Virus record (IMG/VR): IMGVR_UViG_3300025319_000005 | Location: 62,001-126,000 of that record | Source: a virus | DNA length: 64,000 nucleotides | Strand: one strand, 5' to 3' | In this document: positions 37,009-44,775 of the stretch, one piece after another | Numbering within the stretch: position 1 is the first letter of the stretch | Layout of the letters: each line of letters begins with the position of its first letter | Notes under the pieces: model-generated | The model's input: only the letters and a program-made list of their open reading frames with translations | Databases searched by the model: none | What the model was told of the DNA's origin: nothing | Made by a program: the position numbers and the translations under genes

Positions 37009-37752
37009 TTAAATTTTTTCTTTTTCTTCTCCGTTGTCAGATAGTAAAGTATCACTAAAATTAGAATCCATTGTTGCAAATGATGCACTTCTCATACGTT
37101 TTACTGAGCTACTCATATTCATATAAGCCACATTAACTCCTCTTAAAGTATTAGAATAAGACATTGTATTTCCTGCAGAAACACCCATTCCTCCACCGGC
37201 TTGCATTGTATCTATATTGGCTCCAATGAATAAAAACGCCCATTTGTCATCATCTTTTCTTTTTTGAATTAAATCAAAAACAGATTTTTGGGTATATTCC
37301 TTACTGGAATTTTCCTGACCATCGGTCATGATAAGGAAAATCACTTTATCAGATTTATCTTTAGAATCTTTCCATTTAGTATAAACAGAGTCAATAGTTG
37401 CGCCAATGGCATCAAACATGGCGGTCATTCCTCTTGGAACAAATGTATCTTTATTTAATTCCGGAACATCTTTAATGTCGAGTCTTTCATGAATGATTTC
37501 ATATGTCTTACCATCAACAGCTCCATAACTGGAACCGCCATCAAATAAGCATAATGTTAATTTTGCTTTACCGGTAGATTTTTTTTGATCTGCAAGGAAA
37601 GAGTTAAATCCTTCGATTGTTTTTTCTGTTAGTCCGGAAGTTCTAATAGAAGTTGAGCGGTCAAGAACACAAATAATGTCTGTAGTTTCGTCTGTTGCTT
37701 TTGTGGTTTTCTTCTTACTTGTTTTTTCTTTTTTTGCTTTAGTTTTTGCCAT
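37009..37752 (-). CDS. von Willebrand factor A domain protein (247 aa)
   Basis: A metal-ion-dependent adhesion (MIDAS) site is complete: V-L-D-R-S-T-S-I (DxSxS, about residue 30), R-G-M-T-A-M-F-D (Thr, about 107) and M-T-D-G-Q-E-N (Asp, about 145). Lys-rich N-terminal 20 residues. The C-terminal 50 residues are Met/Ser-rich. vWA domains bind protein partners; with no obvious chaperone ATPase nearby, its partner is unknown. Expected in the cytoplasm. Confidence 0.92.
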   Translation of the reverse strand: MAKTKAKKEKTSKKKTTKATDETTDIICVLDRSTSIRTSGLTEKTIEGFNSFLADQKKSTGKAKLTLCLFDGGSSYGAVDGKTYEIIHERLDIKDVPELNKDTFVPRGMTAMFDAIGATIDSVYTKWKDSKDKSDKVIFLIMTDGQENSSKEYTQKSVFDLIQKRKDDDKWAFLFIGANIDTMQAGGGMGVSAGNTMSYSNTLRGVNVAYMNMSSSVKRMRSASFATMDSNFSDTLLSDNGEEKEKI

Positions 37753-37826
37753 TGTTATTTTGTTTTTAATTGGTTAATTGCAAATATAATATATTTTCTT
37801 AAAAAATGAAATAGTTATTGTTTCAT

Positions 37827-38093
37827 TTAAAAATGTTTGTTTAAAAGTTGAAATAAATTTTCTTTTTCTTGAGAATTGTCTAAGCGATTAACTTCTGAAA
37901 ATATTTCATTTCTTACGGTTTTTTCCTTTATTTTATTGTTCAGTTCCAATAAAGAAGTCTCATCTATAATAGAATTTGAAATGGTTGATAAATCGCTTAA
38001 ATATTTATCAAAAGAAACATTTTCATATCCACTAGGTTCCATTTTAGCGATAAGTTCATTTACTAATTTTAGTGTTGTTGTCATATTTTTCAC
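37827..38093 (-). CDS. Hypothetical helical protein (88 aa)
   Basis: Acidic/helical (MKNMTTTLKLVNELIAKMEP). Overlaps the previous stop by 4 nt. Function unknown. Confidence 0.74.
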   Translation of the reverse strand: MKNMTTTLKLVNELIAKMEPSGYENVSFDKYLSDLSTISNSIIDETSLLELNNKIKEKTVRNEIFSEVNRLDNSQEKENLFQLLNKHF

Positions 38094-38323
38094 ATTTTTC
38101 TTTTTCCTCTGTTTGGTCCGCTTGCGTAATAATCATCTTCGTCATCGTCATATGTAGCTATTTTTTTAACTTCATATAAACAAGTAATAAATAAAAATGG
38201 AGCCAATATCCACCACCATGCACTTGAATAGATTGCGTCATTTATACAGACTCCGGTAGCTAAACCAGTTATGATAGCCCAAATAATATTCCAGAGCATA
38301 GAGCGTTTATTGATTGTTGTCAT
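38090..38323 (-). CDS. Membrane protein (77 aa)
   Basis: Two hydrophobic segments (W-N-I-I-W-A-I-I-T-G-L-A-T-G-V and W-W-W-I-L-A-P-F-L-F-I) and an acidic/tyrosine tail. Part of the vWA operon. Confidence 0.75.
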   Translation of the reverse strand: MTTINKRSMLWNIIWAIITGLATGVCINDAIYSSAWWWILAPFLFITCLYEVKKIATYDDDEDDYYASGPNRGKRKM

Positions 38324-38326
38324 TGT

Positions 38327-38590
38327 CTAATCTATTAATTTATCTTGTTTAGTTTTTCTCACTCTTACAGAACTCGGAATATTAACATCAGTTTGAACGC
38401 CACATTCACAGCATTCGAATGTAGTATATATTTCACGTCCTCCACCATAATCTTCGTTATATGTATTATAAAAATCTCCTTCTTCAACCAACAAAATAGA
38501 ACCACATCCGCCTTCTCCATTTCCTTTACCGGTACATTCAATTTCTTTAACCCAACCTTTTTGTGCTCTTCCTTTTTTTATTGTTTTCAT
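38327..38590 (-). CDS. Zinc-finger protein (87 aa)
   Basis: C-T-G-K-G...G-G-C-G-S and E-C-C-E-C-G-V-Q provide four or more cysteines for one zinc site. Basic N-terminus. Function unknown. Confidence 0.77.
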   Translation of the reverse strand: MKTIKKGRAQKGWVKEIECTGKGNGEGGCGSILLVEEGDFYNTYNEDYGGGREIYTTFECCECGVQTDVNIPSSVRVRKTKQDKLID

Positions 38591-38931
38591 TGTTGTTTTT
38601 TTTGAGTTGAAATTATCTGGGATAATATATTTCTACTTACTTCTGCTTTAAATTCAAGATGCACAACATAAGCAGTAATTCTATCTAACAAATAAGCGTT
38701 GAGCAATTTATCTTGCAATATGTTAGAATCAGATACTGGATAAGCGTCATGAATTGTAAATTCCTCTTTATGAATATAATAAAACTGTTTAATATTTTTA
38801 CTATCAGGTTTATTTGTCCTAAGAACTTTGGTACCGCCATCTCTTACAATGTCAATTAATTCGATGTGAAATAATTCTCCGGATGATTTTATATATTCTA
38901 AAATTAGAGCTTCTGAAGTTTCTTTGTTCAT
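38587..38931 (-). CDS. Hypothetical protein (114 aa)
   Basis: First gene of the vWA operon. MNKETSEALILEYIKSSGEL then mixed strands and helices. No TGTAAC promoter in front; the control signal must lie in the repeat-rich gap upstream. Confidence 0.75.
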   Translation of the reverse strand: MNKETSEALILEYIKSSGELFHIELIDIVRDGGTKVLRTNKPDSKNIKQFYYIHKEEFTIHDAYPVSDSNILQDKLLNAYLLDRITAYVVHLEFKAEVSRNILSQIISTQKKQQ

Positions 38932-39620
38932 TTATTATTTTACGTTAGATGACTACAAATGTAAAACATGTTTTTTATATATTCAAGAAATCTGGATATT
39001 ATTTTGAAAAAAAATTTTAATTTCTCACATCCATTGAGTAATTTGTTTTTTAAAGTTTCTTCGTCATCATTGTGTAATTAATTTTTTTGAGCTTCTTTAC
39101 AGGGTATTGTGTAACTTTTTTAAATTTTATATTTTTCATTCTTTGCTAGGATTGTGTAACTTTATAATTTTGAGATTCTTCCATCATTGTGTAACTTTTT
39201 TAAATTTGTTATATTCATGTTGTGTAAAATCCATTTAAATTTACTTCTTCTAACCCATTGTATAACTTTTATAAAAGTAGTTATTTTTTGTTACTTTTAT
39301 GTCTATATTTATAGTGCTCATTTTAAGGTGGTTATGTGTTAAATAACAAAAAAGTTATGCAATGATATGAGAAGCTATTTAATTATGACAAATGTAATTA
39401 TTTTTTCGGTGATATACTTATGATATTGTAAAATAACATATGATACTATTTTTTGCTGTGACATAAAAAATTAAGGTTAAAAAAACAATTGATATTTATT
39501 ATTACGGAACAAAACAAGTTTAAAAAATAAAAATACCGGCTAAAAATACCGGCGGTGCGGCTTCGCCAAAATATTAGTTATTTATAAAATAATGCAGTAT
39601 TTATTATTAAACACAAAACA
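38932..39620. other. Divergent AT-rich gap, candidate origin or control region
   Basis: No ORF. Between leftward 38931 and rightward 39621. Carries six iteron-like repeats (39070-39280), GTAAAATCC at 39224, and a repeated aaaaataccggc at 39529-39553. AT content is visibly higher than in the neighbouring genes. Confidence 0.55.
39070..39280. repeat. Six iteron-like repeats TTGTGTAAC
   Basis: Starts at 39070, 39107, 39152, 39187, 39220 and 39258. Best units read TTGTGTAACTTTTTTAAATTT; outer ones are diverged (TTGTGTAAT, TTGTATAAC). All in one orientation, period about 33-45 bp. Confidence 0.8.
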
Positions 39621-39959
39621 ATGAAAAAAGACTTATTAAAAGAGGAGCTTGGCAGAATGAGAAAGCTGGCTGGTATAATTAATGAAAATTCATTTTTAGA
39701 AGATGTTAACATTACAGAAGCTCAAGACGTAATGGTAGCAGACATGAAAGAAGAGGCTCAAGGACTTATGATTGAAGTGAAAGATTCATTGGATTTTGCA
39801 AGTGCAAAGCTCTATGAACTACAAAAAATGGCGAGTGCTATAATAATGGATTATCCTGAACTTTCAATTTATATATCCGGAACGGTAGAACCAATGATGG
39901 AAGCATTTGAAAAAACATATCCCACTCAATTAAAAGAACTATTAAAAAAGTTTCATTAA
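39621..39959 (+). CDS. Protein with head-targeting-like N-terminus (112 aa)
   Basis: MKKDLLKEELGRMRKLAGII followed by N-E-N; the R-M-x-K-L-A-G-I pattern recurs at the N-termini of many phage virion-associated proteins that I recall. The rest is acidic and helical. I-N-E and I-T-E sites fit the (I/L)-x-E preference of T4-type prohead proteases. Confidence 0.75.
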   Translation: MKKDLLKEELGRMRKLAGIINENSFLEDVNITEAQDVMVADMKEEAQGLMIEVKDSLDFASAKLYELQKMASAIIMDYPELSIYISGTVEPMMEAFEKTYPTQLKELLKKFH

Positions 39960-39987
39960 TATAACCATAATTTTATTTATCTTTGAC

Positions 39988-40015
39988 GGTAGCAACTTTT
40001 GGTTGCTATTTTCGT
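39988..40015 (+). terminator. Terminator
   Basis: TAGCAAC/GTTGCTA with loop ttttg, then TTTTCGTTT. Confidence 0.72.
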
Positions 40016-40073
40016 TTAATGTGATATAAGAAACATTAAAGTGTTATAATTAGTTCACCAAATAAATAAAACA

Positions 40074-40352
40074 ATGGATAGTAGCCAAATATACAGAATG
40101 ATGATTTATTTTGCTCATAGCACAATAATAATTTACGGCAAAACAATAATTGACAAAAAGGAAATGACAATTAAAGAGTTTAGAGAACAAAACAAGGAAG
40201 TTGTTCAACGTATTTTTGATGAAGGATTATCGATTTTTAACTATGAACTATCTTACGACCAAGTAAGTAAAGCTATTGCTGTGTATTTGAAATCAAAATA
40301 CGACCCTTCGTCTGTTTTTGAAAGAAAAATCTATCAAACAAAATCCGTTTAA
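40074..40352 (+). CDS. Hypothetical protein (92 aa)
   Basis: First of a rightward run of closely spaced small genes. Alternating helix/strand with aromatic residues (MDSSQIYRMMIYFAHSTIII). Function unknown. Confidence 0.73.
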   Translation: MDSSQIYRMMIYFAHSTIIIYGKTIIDKKEMTIKEFREQNKEVVQRIFDEGLSIFNYELSYDQVSKAIAVYLKSKYDPSSVFERKIYQTKSV

Positions 40353-40355
40353 ATT

Positions 40356-40541
40356 ATGGAAAAACAGGAAACTTTCACCAAAGAAAACTTTGAAAACTTA
40401 AAAAATGTATGCGAAAAGATAATTGCTCTTTCCGATGAAAACATTGATGGAAAGCTTATGTTCTCTCAACTCCAGTGTTTGGGTGAAAGAATAAAAGATT
40501 TTAAACAAAATCCAATTATAAATAATTCCGGATTAATATGA
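40356..40541 (+). CDS. Small helical protein (61 aa)
   Basis: MEKQETFTKENFENLKNVCE; single helical domain. Ends by ATGA overlap with 40538..41017. Confidence 0.73.
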   Translation: MEKQETFTKENFENLKNVCEKIIALSDENIDGKLMFSQLQCLGERIKDFKQNPIINNSGLI

Positions 40542-41017
40542 AAGAATTCTTAAAAGAAGCACAATCTTATTTATCGGTATTTAGTTCATTGTTGATGATT
40601 GGGTTGATTTATCAACTATATACTCTTCCGGATAAAATAAGTAATGTATTTGGAATTAAAGACATTACACACGACACTGTAACTATAACGAAAACAGTTA
40701 CTGCTACTTTGCAGACATCTGGTAATTTTGTTTATTTTGAAGGCACATTGACTTCGGAAAAATTCAGATTTAGAGATAAATTTGAATACGATACAAGATA
40801 TCCGACCGAAATTTATCAAGGCTGGCTGATACTTGCCGAATCAAAGGCAAAAGGAAAATTTTTTCTTTGGAATAGAAATGAGCCTCCTAATTTAAGTATT
40901 CCTATTCAAGGATGGTTTTTTGGTGATAATTTAAGTGTATTTGGAACTAATGAAAATAAAGAATTTTGTCAGGTATTATATCCGATAGTGGAAAAACAAT
41001 GGAAAGATAATAACTAA
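40538..41017 (+). CDS. Membrane-anchored protein (159 aa)
   Basis: One N-terminal transmembrane helix (L-S-V-F-S-S-L-L-M-I-G-L-I-Y-Q-L) then a beta-rich, probably periplasmic domain with many Thr/Phe/Trp residues. Function unknown. Confidence 0.75.
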   Translation: MKEFLKEAQSYLSVFSSLLMIGLIYQLYTLPDKISNVFGIKDITHDTVTITKTVTATLQTSGNFVYFEGTLTSEKFRFRDKFEYDTRYPTEIYQGWLILAESKAKGKFFLWNRNEPPNLSIPIQGWFFGDNLSVFGTNENKEFCQVLYPIVEKQWKDNN

Positions 41018-41031
41018 TTTAAAAAAATAAA

Positions 41032-41214
41032 ATGGGCATAATAGATGGGCAAGCTTGGGAACATACATATCCTGATGACGTTAGAAAAGTAAAAGAAGAA
41101 GAAAAAATTTCAGAAGAAGATTTTAGAAACTTTATTCGAGCCAATCACTTGACGGACTTATGGGAAACTTGGATTAAAAACAACATTCAAAATAGCAAGG
41201 AAAGAAGTAAATGA
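41032..41214 (+). CDS. Small acidic protein (60 aa)
   Basis: MGIIDGQAWEHTYPDDVRKV then an E/K-rich helix. Its stop overlaps the next ATG (ATGA). Confidence 0.72.
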   Translation: MGIIDGQAWEHTYPDDVRKVKEEEKISEEDFRNFIRANHLTDLWETWIKNNIQNSKERSK

Positions 41215-41378
41215 AAACAGTATTAACATTTTTATTCGGAACATTAATGGTGATTGGATTAATCATTGGAATAATATTCGTATTTGTATTTATTTTCAAT
41301 CCTTCTGTTATATATTTTAAAATTTTAATATCAGGATGGGCAGCATATTTAATTTTTGGAAGGTTGGTTCCAGATTAA
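41211..41378 (+). CDS. Membrane protein (55 aa)
   Basis: Starts at 41211 by ATGA overlap, TAA at 41378. Nearly all hydrophobic (MKTVLTFLFGTLMVIGLIIG...), two transmembrane helices. Could act at the envelope; no specific motif. Confidence 0.72.
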   Translation: MKTVLTFLFGTLMVIGLIIGIIFVFVFIFNPSVIYFKILISGWAAYLIFGRLVPD

Positions 41379-41399
41379 TTTAAAATAATCAATCATAAA

Positions 41400-41723
41400 A
41401 TGAAAAAAGTATTATTAGTTATTGTTGCATTTTCGTTGTCGAATTGCGACATAAGCGTTAGAAAAACAAACGCACAATCAGAAATATTTTATCAGACTTA
41501 CACAAGAGAAATAGTAGAATTCGATGGAATGAAATATTTACTTTTATATGTTGTTAATAAATCATCGCAAACCGGATATTCAATAACGACAATTAACCTA
41601 ACAAAAGACAAGTTAGAAGTTGAATTATTACGGCACCAATTGACAGTCGTTAATTGTATATTCAATATCCAATTTGTTTTTTACCAACTTATTACTATAA
41701 ACGGTTCTGACCACATAAGATAA
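41400..41723 (+). CDS. Putative exported protein, 3' end overlapping cytolysin gene (107 aa)
   Basis: Signal-peptide-like start (K-K-V-L-L-V-I-V-A-F-S-L-S-N-C) with a possible lipobox cysteine at residue 15. The last 30 residues are antisense to the cytolysin-like gene, so the original C-terminus was probably lost when that cargo gene arrived. Confidence 0.65.
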   Translation: MKKVLLVIVAFSLSNCDISVRKTNAQSEIFYQTYTREIVEFDGMKYLLLYVVNKSSQTGYSITTINLTKDKLEVELLRHQLTVVNCIFNIQFVFYQLITINGSDHIR

Positions 41724-42749
41724 TGGAACCCCTGTTTTAAGGTCAGATGATTGACCTAATAAAGTAGTTAAAGAGCTTAAAGAATTGCTGTTAATTGCTG
41801 AAAAAGTACTGGTAGTACTACCTCCAAGTGCAATTACTTTAATTGACAAATTTTCTAATGTAGATAAATAATTCGCATCAATATTTCCAGATACCGGTAT
41901 ACCATCAAAAGAAACATTAATTGCAGCTGTTATTTCTTCTTTTGAAGAAGTAGATTCAATGAGTAGATAAAATACACGTCCATAAGTTACATCTGATACA
42001 TAACATGCCGGATTATCTTTGCCAACATACTTAGCAAGATCCATAGGTTTAACGGTTGGGTCAAAGAAATCATCATATGATGGTGGTATATCATAACTCA
42101 TAGTAAAAAATGTTTGTTTTAATTCTACCAAATAATGATTTGCTGTTGAATTATTTAAAAAAGACAAATTAGCAACTATAGTTACCGGTGAAATTTCAAC
42201 ATTTAATCCAAGTGCTAATGATAATTCTTCATTCGTTTTAACTAACTCATGATTAAAAGTAAATCTTGCCGGCATAACTTTATTGTTACTAAAAATAATA
42301 TTATTTAATGCTTGTGTAACTACGCTTTTTTTAATTTCATTTAAATTCACATACACAGAGCCGGAACCATTAATAATATCAATAGACACTGTTCCTCCAC
42401 CACGTTTTACTGCAATAACATCTGGAGTTGCATTATTTAAAGAAGCTCCTTGTAATAAACTTCCAGGATAAACTACTGATACGTTAGGGTCATATAATGG
42501 ATAATACATATTTCCTTGCAAAACACTCCAAGTACTATTTGTACAATTCCAATTACCACTATCAACAGGTACTGAAGTTGTATTTACATCAATAAGATTT
42601 TTATAATCACTAAATGGAGCAAATTCACCTCCTGATTTTAAAACTTCTTCATATGATACATTTTCACTTGGTGATACGTCTTTTTTACAAGAGTTTAAAG
42701 TGATTAAAGTAATAAACATTAGACTGATAAAATAAAAGTGTTTTTTCAT
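41628..42749 (-). CDS. Cholesterol-dependent-cytolysin-like lipoprotein lacking domain 4 (373 aa)
   Basis: The N-terminus MKKHFYFISLMFITL then I-T-L-N-S-C-K-K-D is a lipoprotein signal with lipobox Cys near 20. The body follows the thiol-activated cytolysin pattern in order: V-Y-P-G-S-L-L-Q-G and P-D-V-I-A-V-K-R-G-G-G-T-V-S-I-D (domain 1), L-K-Q-T-F-F-T-M-S-Y and D-D-F-F-D-P-T-V (core sheet), N-P-A-C-Y-V-S-D-V-T-Y-G-R-V-F-Y (signature strand), I-A-L-G-G-S-T (conserved Gly-Gly) and P-L-S-Y-V-V-R-T-V-Y. It stops where domain 4 with the membrane-recognition undecapeptide would begin in classical toxins (about 470-500 residues). A pore-forming role at another cell's membrane is inferred. Leftward gene among rightward ones, with its own host-type promoter: a cargo (moron) gene. 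Confidence 0.82.
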   Translation of the reverse strand: MKKHFYFISLMFITLITLNSCKKDVSPSENVSYEEVLKSGGEFAPFSDYKNLIDVNTTSVPVDSGNWNCTNSTWSVLQGNMYYPLYDPNVSVVYPGSLLQGASLNNATPDVIAVKRGGGTVSIDIINGSGSVYVNLNEIKKSVVTQALNNIIFSNNKVMPARFTFNHELVKTNEELSLALGLNVEISPVTIVANLSFLNNSTANHYLVELKQTFFTMSYDIPPSYDDFFDPTVKPMDLAKYVGKDNPACYVSDVTYGRVFYLLIESTSSKEEITAAINVSFDGIPVSGNIDANYLSTLENLSIKVIALGGSTTSTFSAINSNSLSSLTTLLGQSSDLKTGVPLSYVVRTVYSNKLVKNKLDIEYTINDCQLVP

Positions 42750-42799
42750 TTGTTTATGGATTAGGTGTGTATGTTCTATGTAAATATTTAGTTTTTTCC

Positions 42800-42836
42800 G
42801 TTTTACAAATATATATTTTTTATTTTAGATTGTCAA
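42800..42836 (-). promoter_or_regulatory. Host-type promoter of the cytolysin-like gene
   Basis: Reading leftward: TTG (42836-42834), 20 nt, TATATTTG (42813-42806). This matches the Bacteroidota TTTG/TAnnTTTG -33/-7 layout, not the phage TGTAAC motif. Leader about 50 nt. Confidence 0.6.
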
Positions 42837-42885
42837 TTATTGAGTTTATTTGATTTTAATTGTTTTTTTATTTAAATTTGTGGAA

Positions 42886-43188
42886 ATGAATGAATTTTCA
42901 AAATACGATACTGTTATGGCTATAAAAGGAGATAGACTTAGATTTGAAAAAGGATTATATCTAACTTCTTTTAAACGGCATGTTGAATTTGAGAGTGAAT
43001 ATAAAACAATTATTTTGTATAATACTGAAAGAAAAAGAATAATAAAATTTTATGGAAAGAGACATATAATCAGAATTTTTTCTACACGAATGGTTTTAAC
43101 TGAAAAAAGCATAGTTAAAAAAGTAACAATAGCTATTGAAAATAACGTAGGATTTAAAAATAGAATAAATAGTAATACTTTTTTTTAA
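42886..43188 (+). CDS. Dispersed GDT-family protein, RMVLTEK tail (100 aa)
   Basis: Start at 42886 (MNEFSKYDTVMAIKGDRLRF). Head F-S-K-Y-D-T-V and tail S-T-R-M-V-L-T-E-K place it in the same family as the array at 33.9-36.8 kb, 6 kb away. Confidence 0.77.
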   Translation: MNEFSKYDTVMAIKGDRLRFEKGLYLTSFKRHVEFESEYKTIILYNTERKRIIKFYGKRHIIRIFSTRMVLTEKSIVKKVTIAIENNVGFKNRINSNTFF

Positions 43189-43286
43189 AAATTCTCATTT
43201 TAAAATTTGCTGGATAGAAATAAATTCCTACATTTGCAATCTCAATTAATTAAAATCAAATTAAACATTATCAAATCTTAAACATC

Positions 43287-44084
43287 ATGAAATTAAAATT
43301 AAACACTCTATTAGCTAAGACAGACCACTTAGCTACGTCTTACAAAAACTCTATTAAAGATTACATTGGTTTCTTCAAAGATAAACAATCCGCTTTTAAA
43401 GGCGAGAAGAAAACTTATGATCCAAAATCAGGGACAATCGACATTCCTTCTGAAAGAGGAAATAAAATGGTTGTTACAACCGTAAAAGAAAAGCTTGACT
43501 GGTTAAAAGAAACCAATACCGAATATATTAATGCGTTATTTTCTCAGGAAGCTACAAACGCAAATGGATTAGCTAAAGCGAAACTTGCAATTGACGGAAT
43601 TGAATTCGGAGAATTTTCTTCTCTTGAGCTTTTGCGTTTGAAATCTCTTATTGAAAACGGTGAGCTTGAACAAATGTATGCCAACATTCCAGTTCGTGCT
43701 GACGATGAAGAATGGAATAAAACAGATGAAGACCAATACGTAGAAAGAGAAATCTTTGAAGGTAAGAAACAAGAAGGGATTAAAAAATCCATCACAAAAG
43801 AAAGTTATATACTTTCTGACCCCAACATCAAAGAATTAAAAGATTCTTCTTCTTATAAGCCACAAATGGCTTCTAAAGACACTATTATTGAACTTGGGGA
43901 TTATTCTTATCAAAAATTTTCCGGTGAATGGTCTCACAGAGAAAGAGCAGAATTGCTTCGCAGAAGAACAAAACTTTTGAGTGCTGTAATTGAAGCGTTG
44001 AAAATTGCAAATGAAGCAGAAGTAATTAATTCAAATATGACTGCAGATAAGTTGTTCAATTTTTTACATACCGGTAAAATTTAA
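43287..44084 (+). CDS. DUF7873-like protein (265 aa)
   Basis: Starts MKLKLNTLLAKTDHLATSYK; contains G-E-K-K-T-Y-D-P, Y-I-N-A-L-F-S-Q-E-A-T-N-A-N-G and F-S-S-L-E-L-L-R-L-K-S-L-I. These match from memory a bacterial/phage family I believe is catalogued as DUF7873; its function is unknown to me. Soluble, helical. The tRNA-like RNAs follow downstream. Confidence 0.75.
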   Translation: MKLKLNTLLAKTDHLATSYKNSIKDYIGFFKDKQSAFKGEKKTYDPKSGTIDIPSERGNKMVVTTVKEKLDWLKETNTEYINALFSQEATNANGLAKAKLAIDGIEFGEFSSLELLRLKSLIENGELEQMYANIPVRADDEEWNKTDEDQYVEREIFEGKKQEGIKKSITKESYILSDPNIKELKDSSSYKPQMASKDTIIELGDYSYQKFSGEWSHRERAELLRRRTKLLSAVIEALKIANEAEVINSNMTADKLFNFLHTGKI

Positions 44085-44090
44085 AAACTA

Positions 44091-44270
44091 ATGGACAAAG
44101 ATAAACTTAATTGGGGATTGATTTCTTGGGTGTTGTATTCAATTAGTGCGTATGTTTTACTAATACCATTTTTTGAATATTCCTTAAAAACACTGAGTGG
44201 TTCCATAATATTAGGTTTTTTCGGAAGTTTATTAAACATCATAATACAGTTATTAAATAAAAAAAATTAA
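44091..44270 (+). CDS. Membrane protein (59 aa)
   Basis: ATG at 44091, TAA at 44270. MDKDKLNWGLISWVLYSISA then a second hydrophobic helix (I-I-L-G-F-F-G-S-L-L-N-I-I). Six nt after 43287..44084, hence co-transcribed. Confidence 0.72.
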   Translation: MDKDKLNWGLISWVLYSISAYVLLIPFFEYSLKTLSGSIILGFFGSLLNIIIQLLNKKN

Positions 44271-44272
44271 AC

Positions 44273-44351
44273 GTTCACTGCTGGAAGTTACAATATGTCG
44301 TACGTAACAGTTGCAAATTGAGTTAAATGGTTCCAGCGCCTCAAGGTGAAC
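44273..44351 (+). ncRNA. Candidate structured RNA with three nested stems
   Basis: GTTCAC(44273)/GTGAAC(44346), CTGGAA(44281)/TTCCAG(44331) and GTTAC(44287)/GTAAC(44304) are all perfect and properly nested. Starts directly after the stop of 44091..44270. Could be a tRNA-like or regulatory RNA; no Rfam family assigned. Confidence 0.5.
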
Positions 44352-44504
44352 ACTTATTAAAATCGTTCTTTAAAATATTTAAAATACTGACGGAGCGTGA
44401 ACTTCATAATTAGCCTTACATTTAAAATTGCGGTTTTAATGTTGAGTCAGAAGCTTCATAATCATGTTAAAAACGAATAGAAAATCAAGTAAAAAAGCAA
44501 GAAA

Positions 44505-44575
44505 CTGGTGGTTCGAATCCACTCCCATCCTCTTTAAAAACAAAAAACAAGGACGGGCAGTTTGAGCGGGGAAAC
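44505..44575 (+). ncRNA. tRNA 3' half followed by 5' half (permuted order)
   Basis: A clear T-arm (GGTGG, TTCGAAT, CCACT) with acceptor strand CCCATCC (44524-44530) is followed after 20 nt by GGACGGG (44551-44557) and a D-arm-like GTTT...AAAC (44560-44575). The acceptor strands pair at 6 of 7 positions across the gap in permuted order. Could be a permuted tRNA-like or tmRNA-like RNA, or two broken tRNAs. Confidence 0.4.
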
Positions 44576-44669
44576 GCTTGTTAAATAAACTATAAACTTG
44601 GTTAATTTCTATTCATACATTTTCAGTAATGTACAGCCCCGGAGCTAGGATATATGCTACGGGGCATTT

Positions 44670-44771
44670 GGGAAAATACGAGAATTGGTATATCGGCTAT
44701 GAAAAAGAAATCCGCAAAGCTTTTTTTAGTGACCGAAAGGTGTAGGGGTTCGATGCCCTTTTTTCCCACCA
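44670..44771 (+). tRNA. tRNA-like RNA with long anticodon arm and encoded CCA
   Basis: Acceptor GGGAAAA/TTTTCCC is perfect, followed by A and an encoded CCA. D-arm CGA-GAATTGGTATA-TCG resembles tRNA-Leu, variable arm ACC-GAAA-GGT, T-arm AGGGG-TTCGATG-CCCTT. The anticodon arm is about 16 nt longer than normal (CTATGAAAAAG...CTTTTTTTAG around AAATCCGCAAAG), so no standard 7-nt anticodon loop can be assigned. Total 102 nt; sufE starts 5 nt later. Confidence 0.65.
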
Positions 44772-44775
44772 AATA

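Noticed and set aside
43544-43795. Leftward frame inside 43287..44084
   Set aside because: Serine-rich antisense shadow of a well-supported gene.
44505-44575. Firm tmRNA call
   Set aside because: I see no tag-peptide reading frame with a resume codon nor conserved tmRNA 5' sequence; only the permuted acceptor halves are suggestive.
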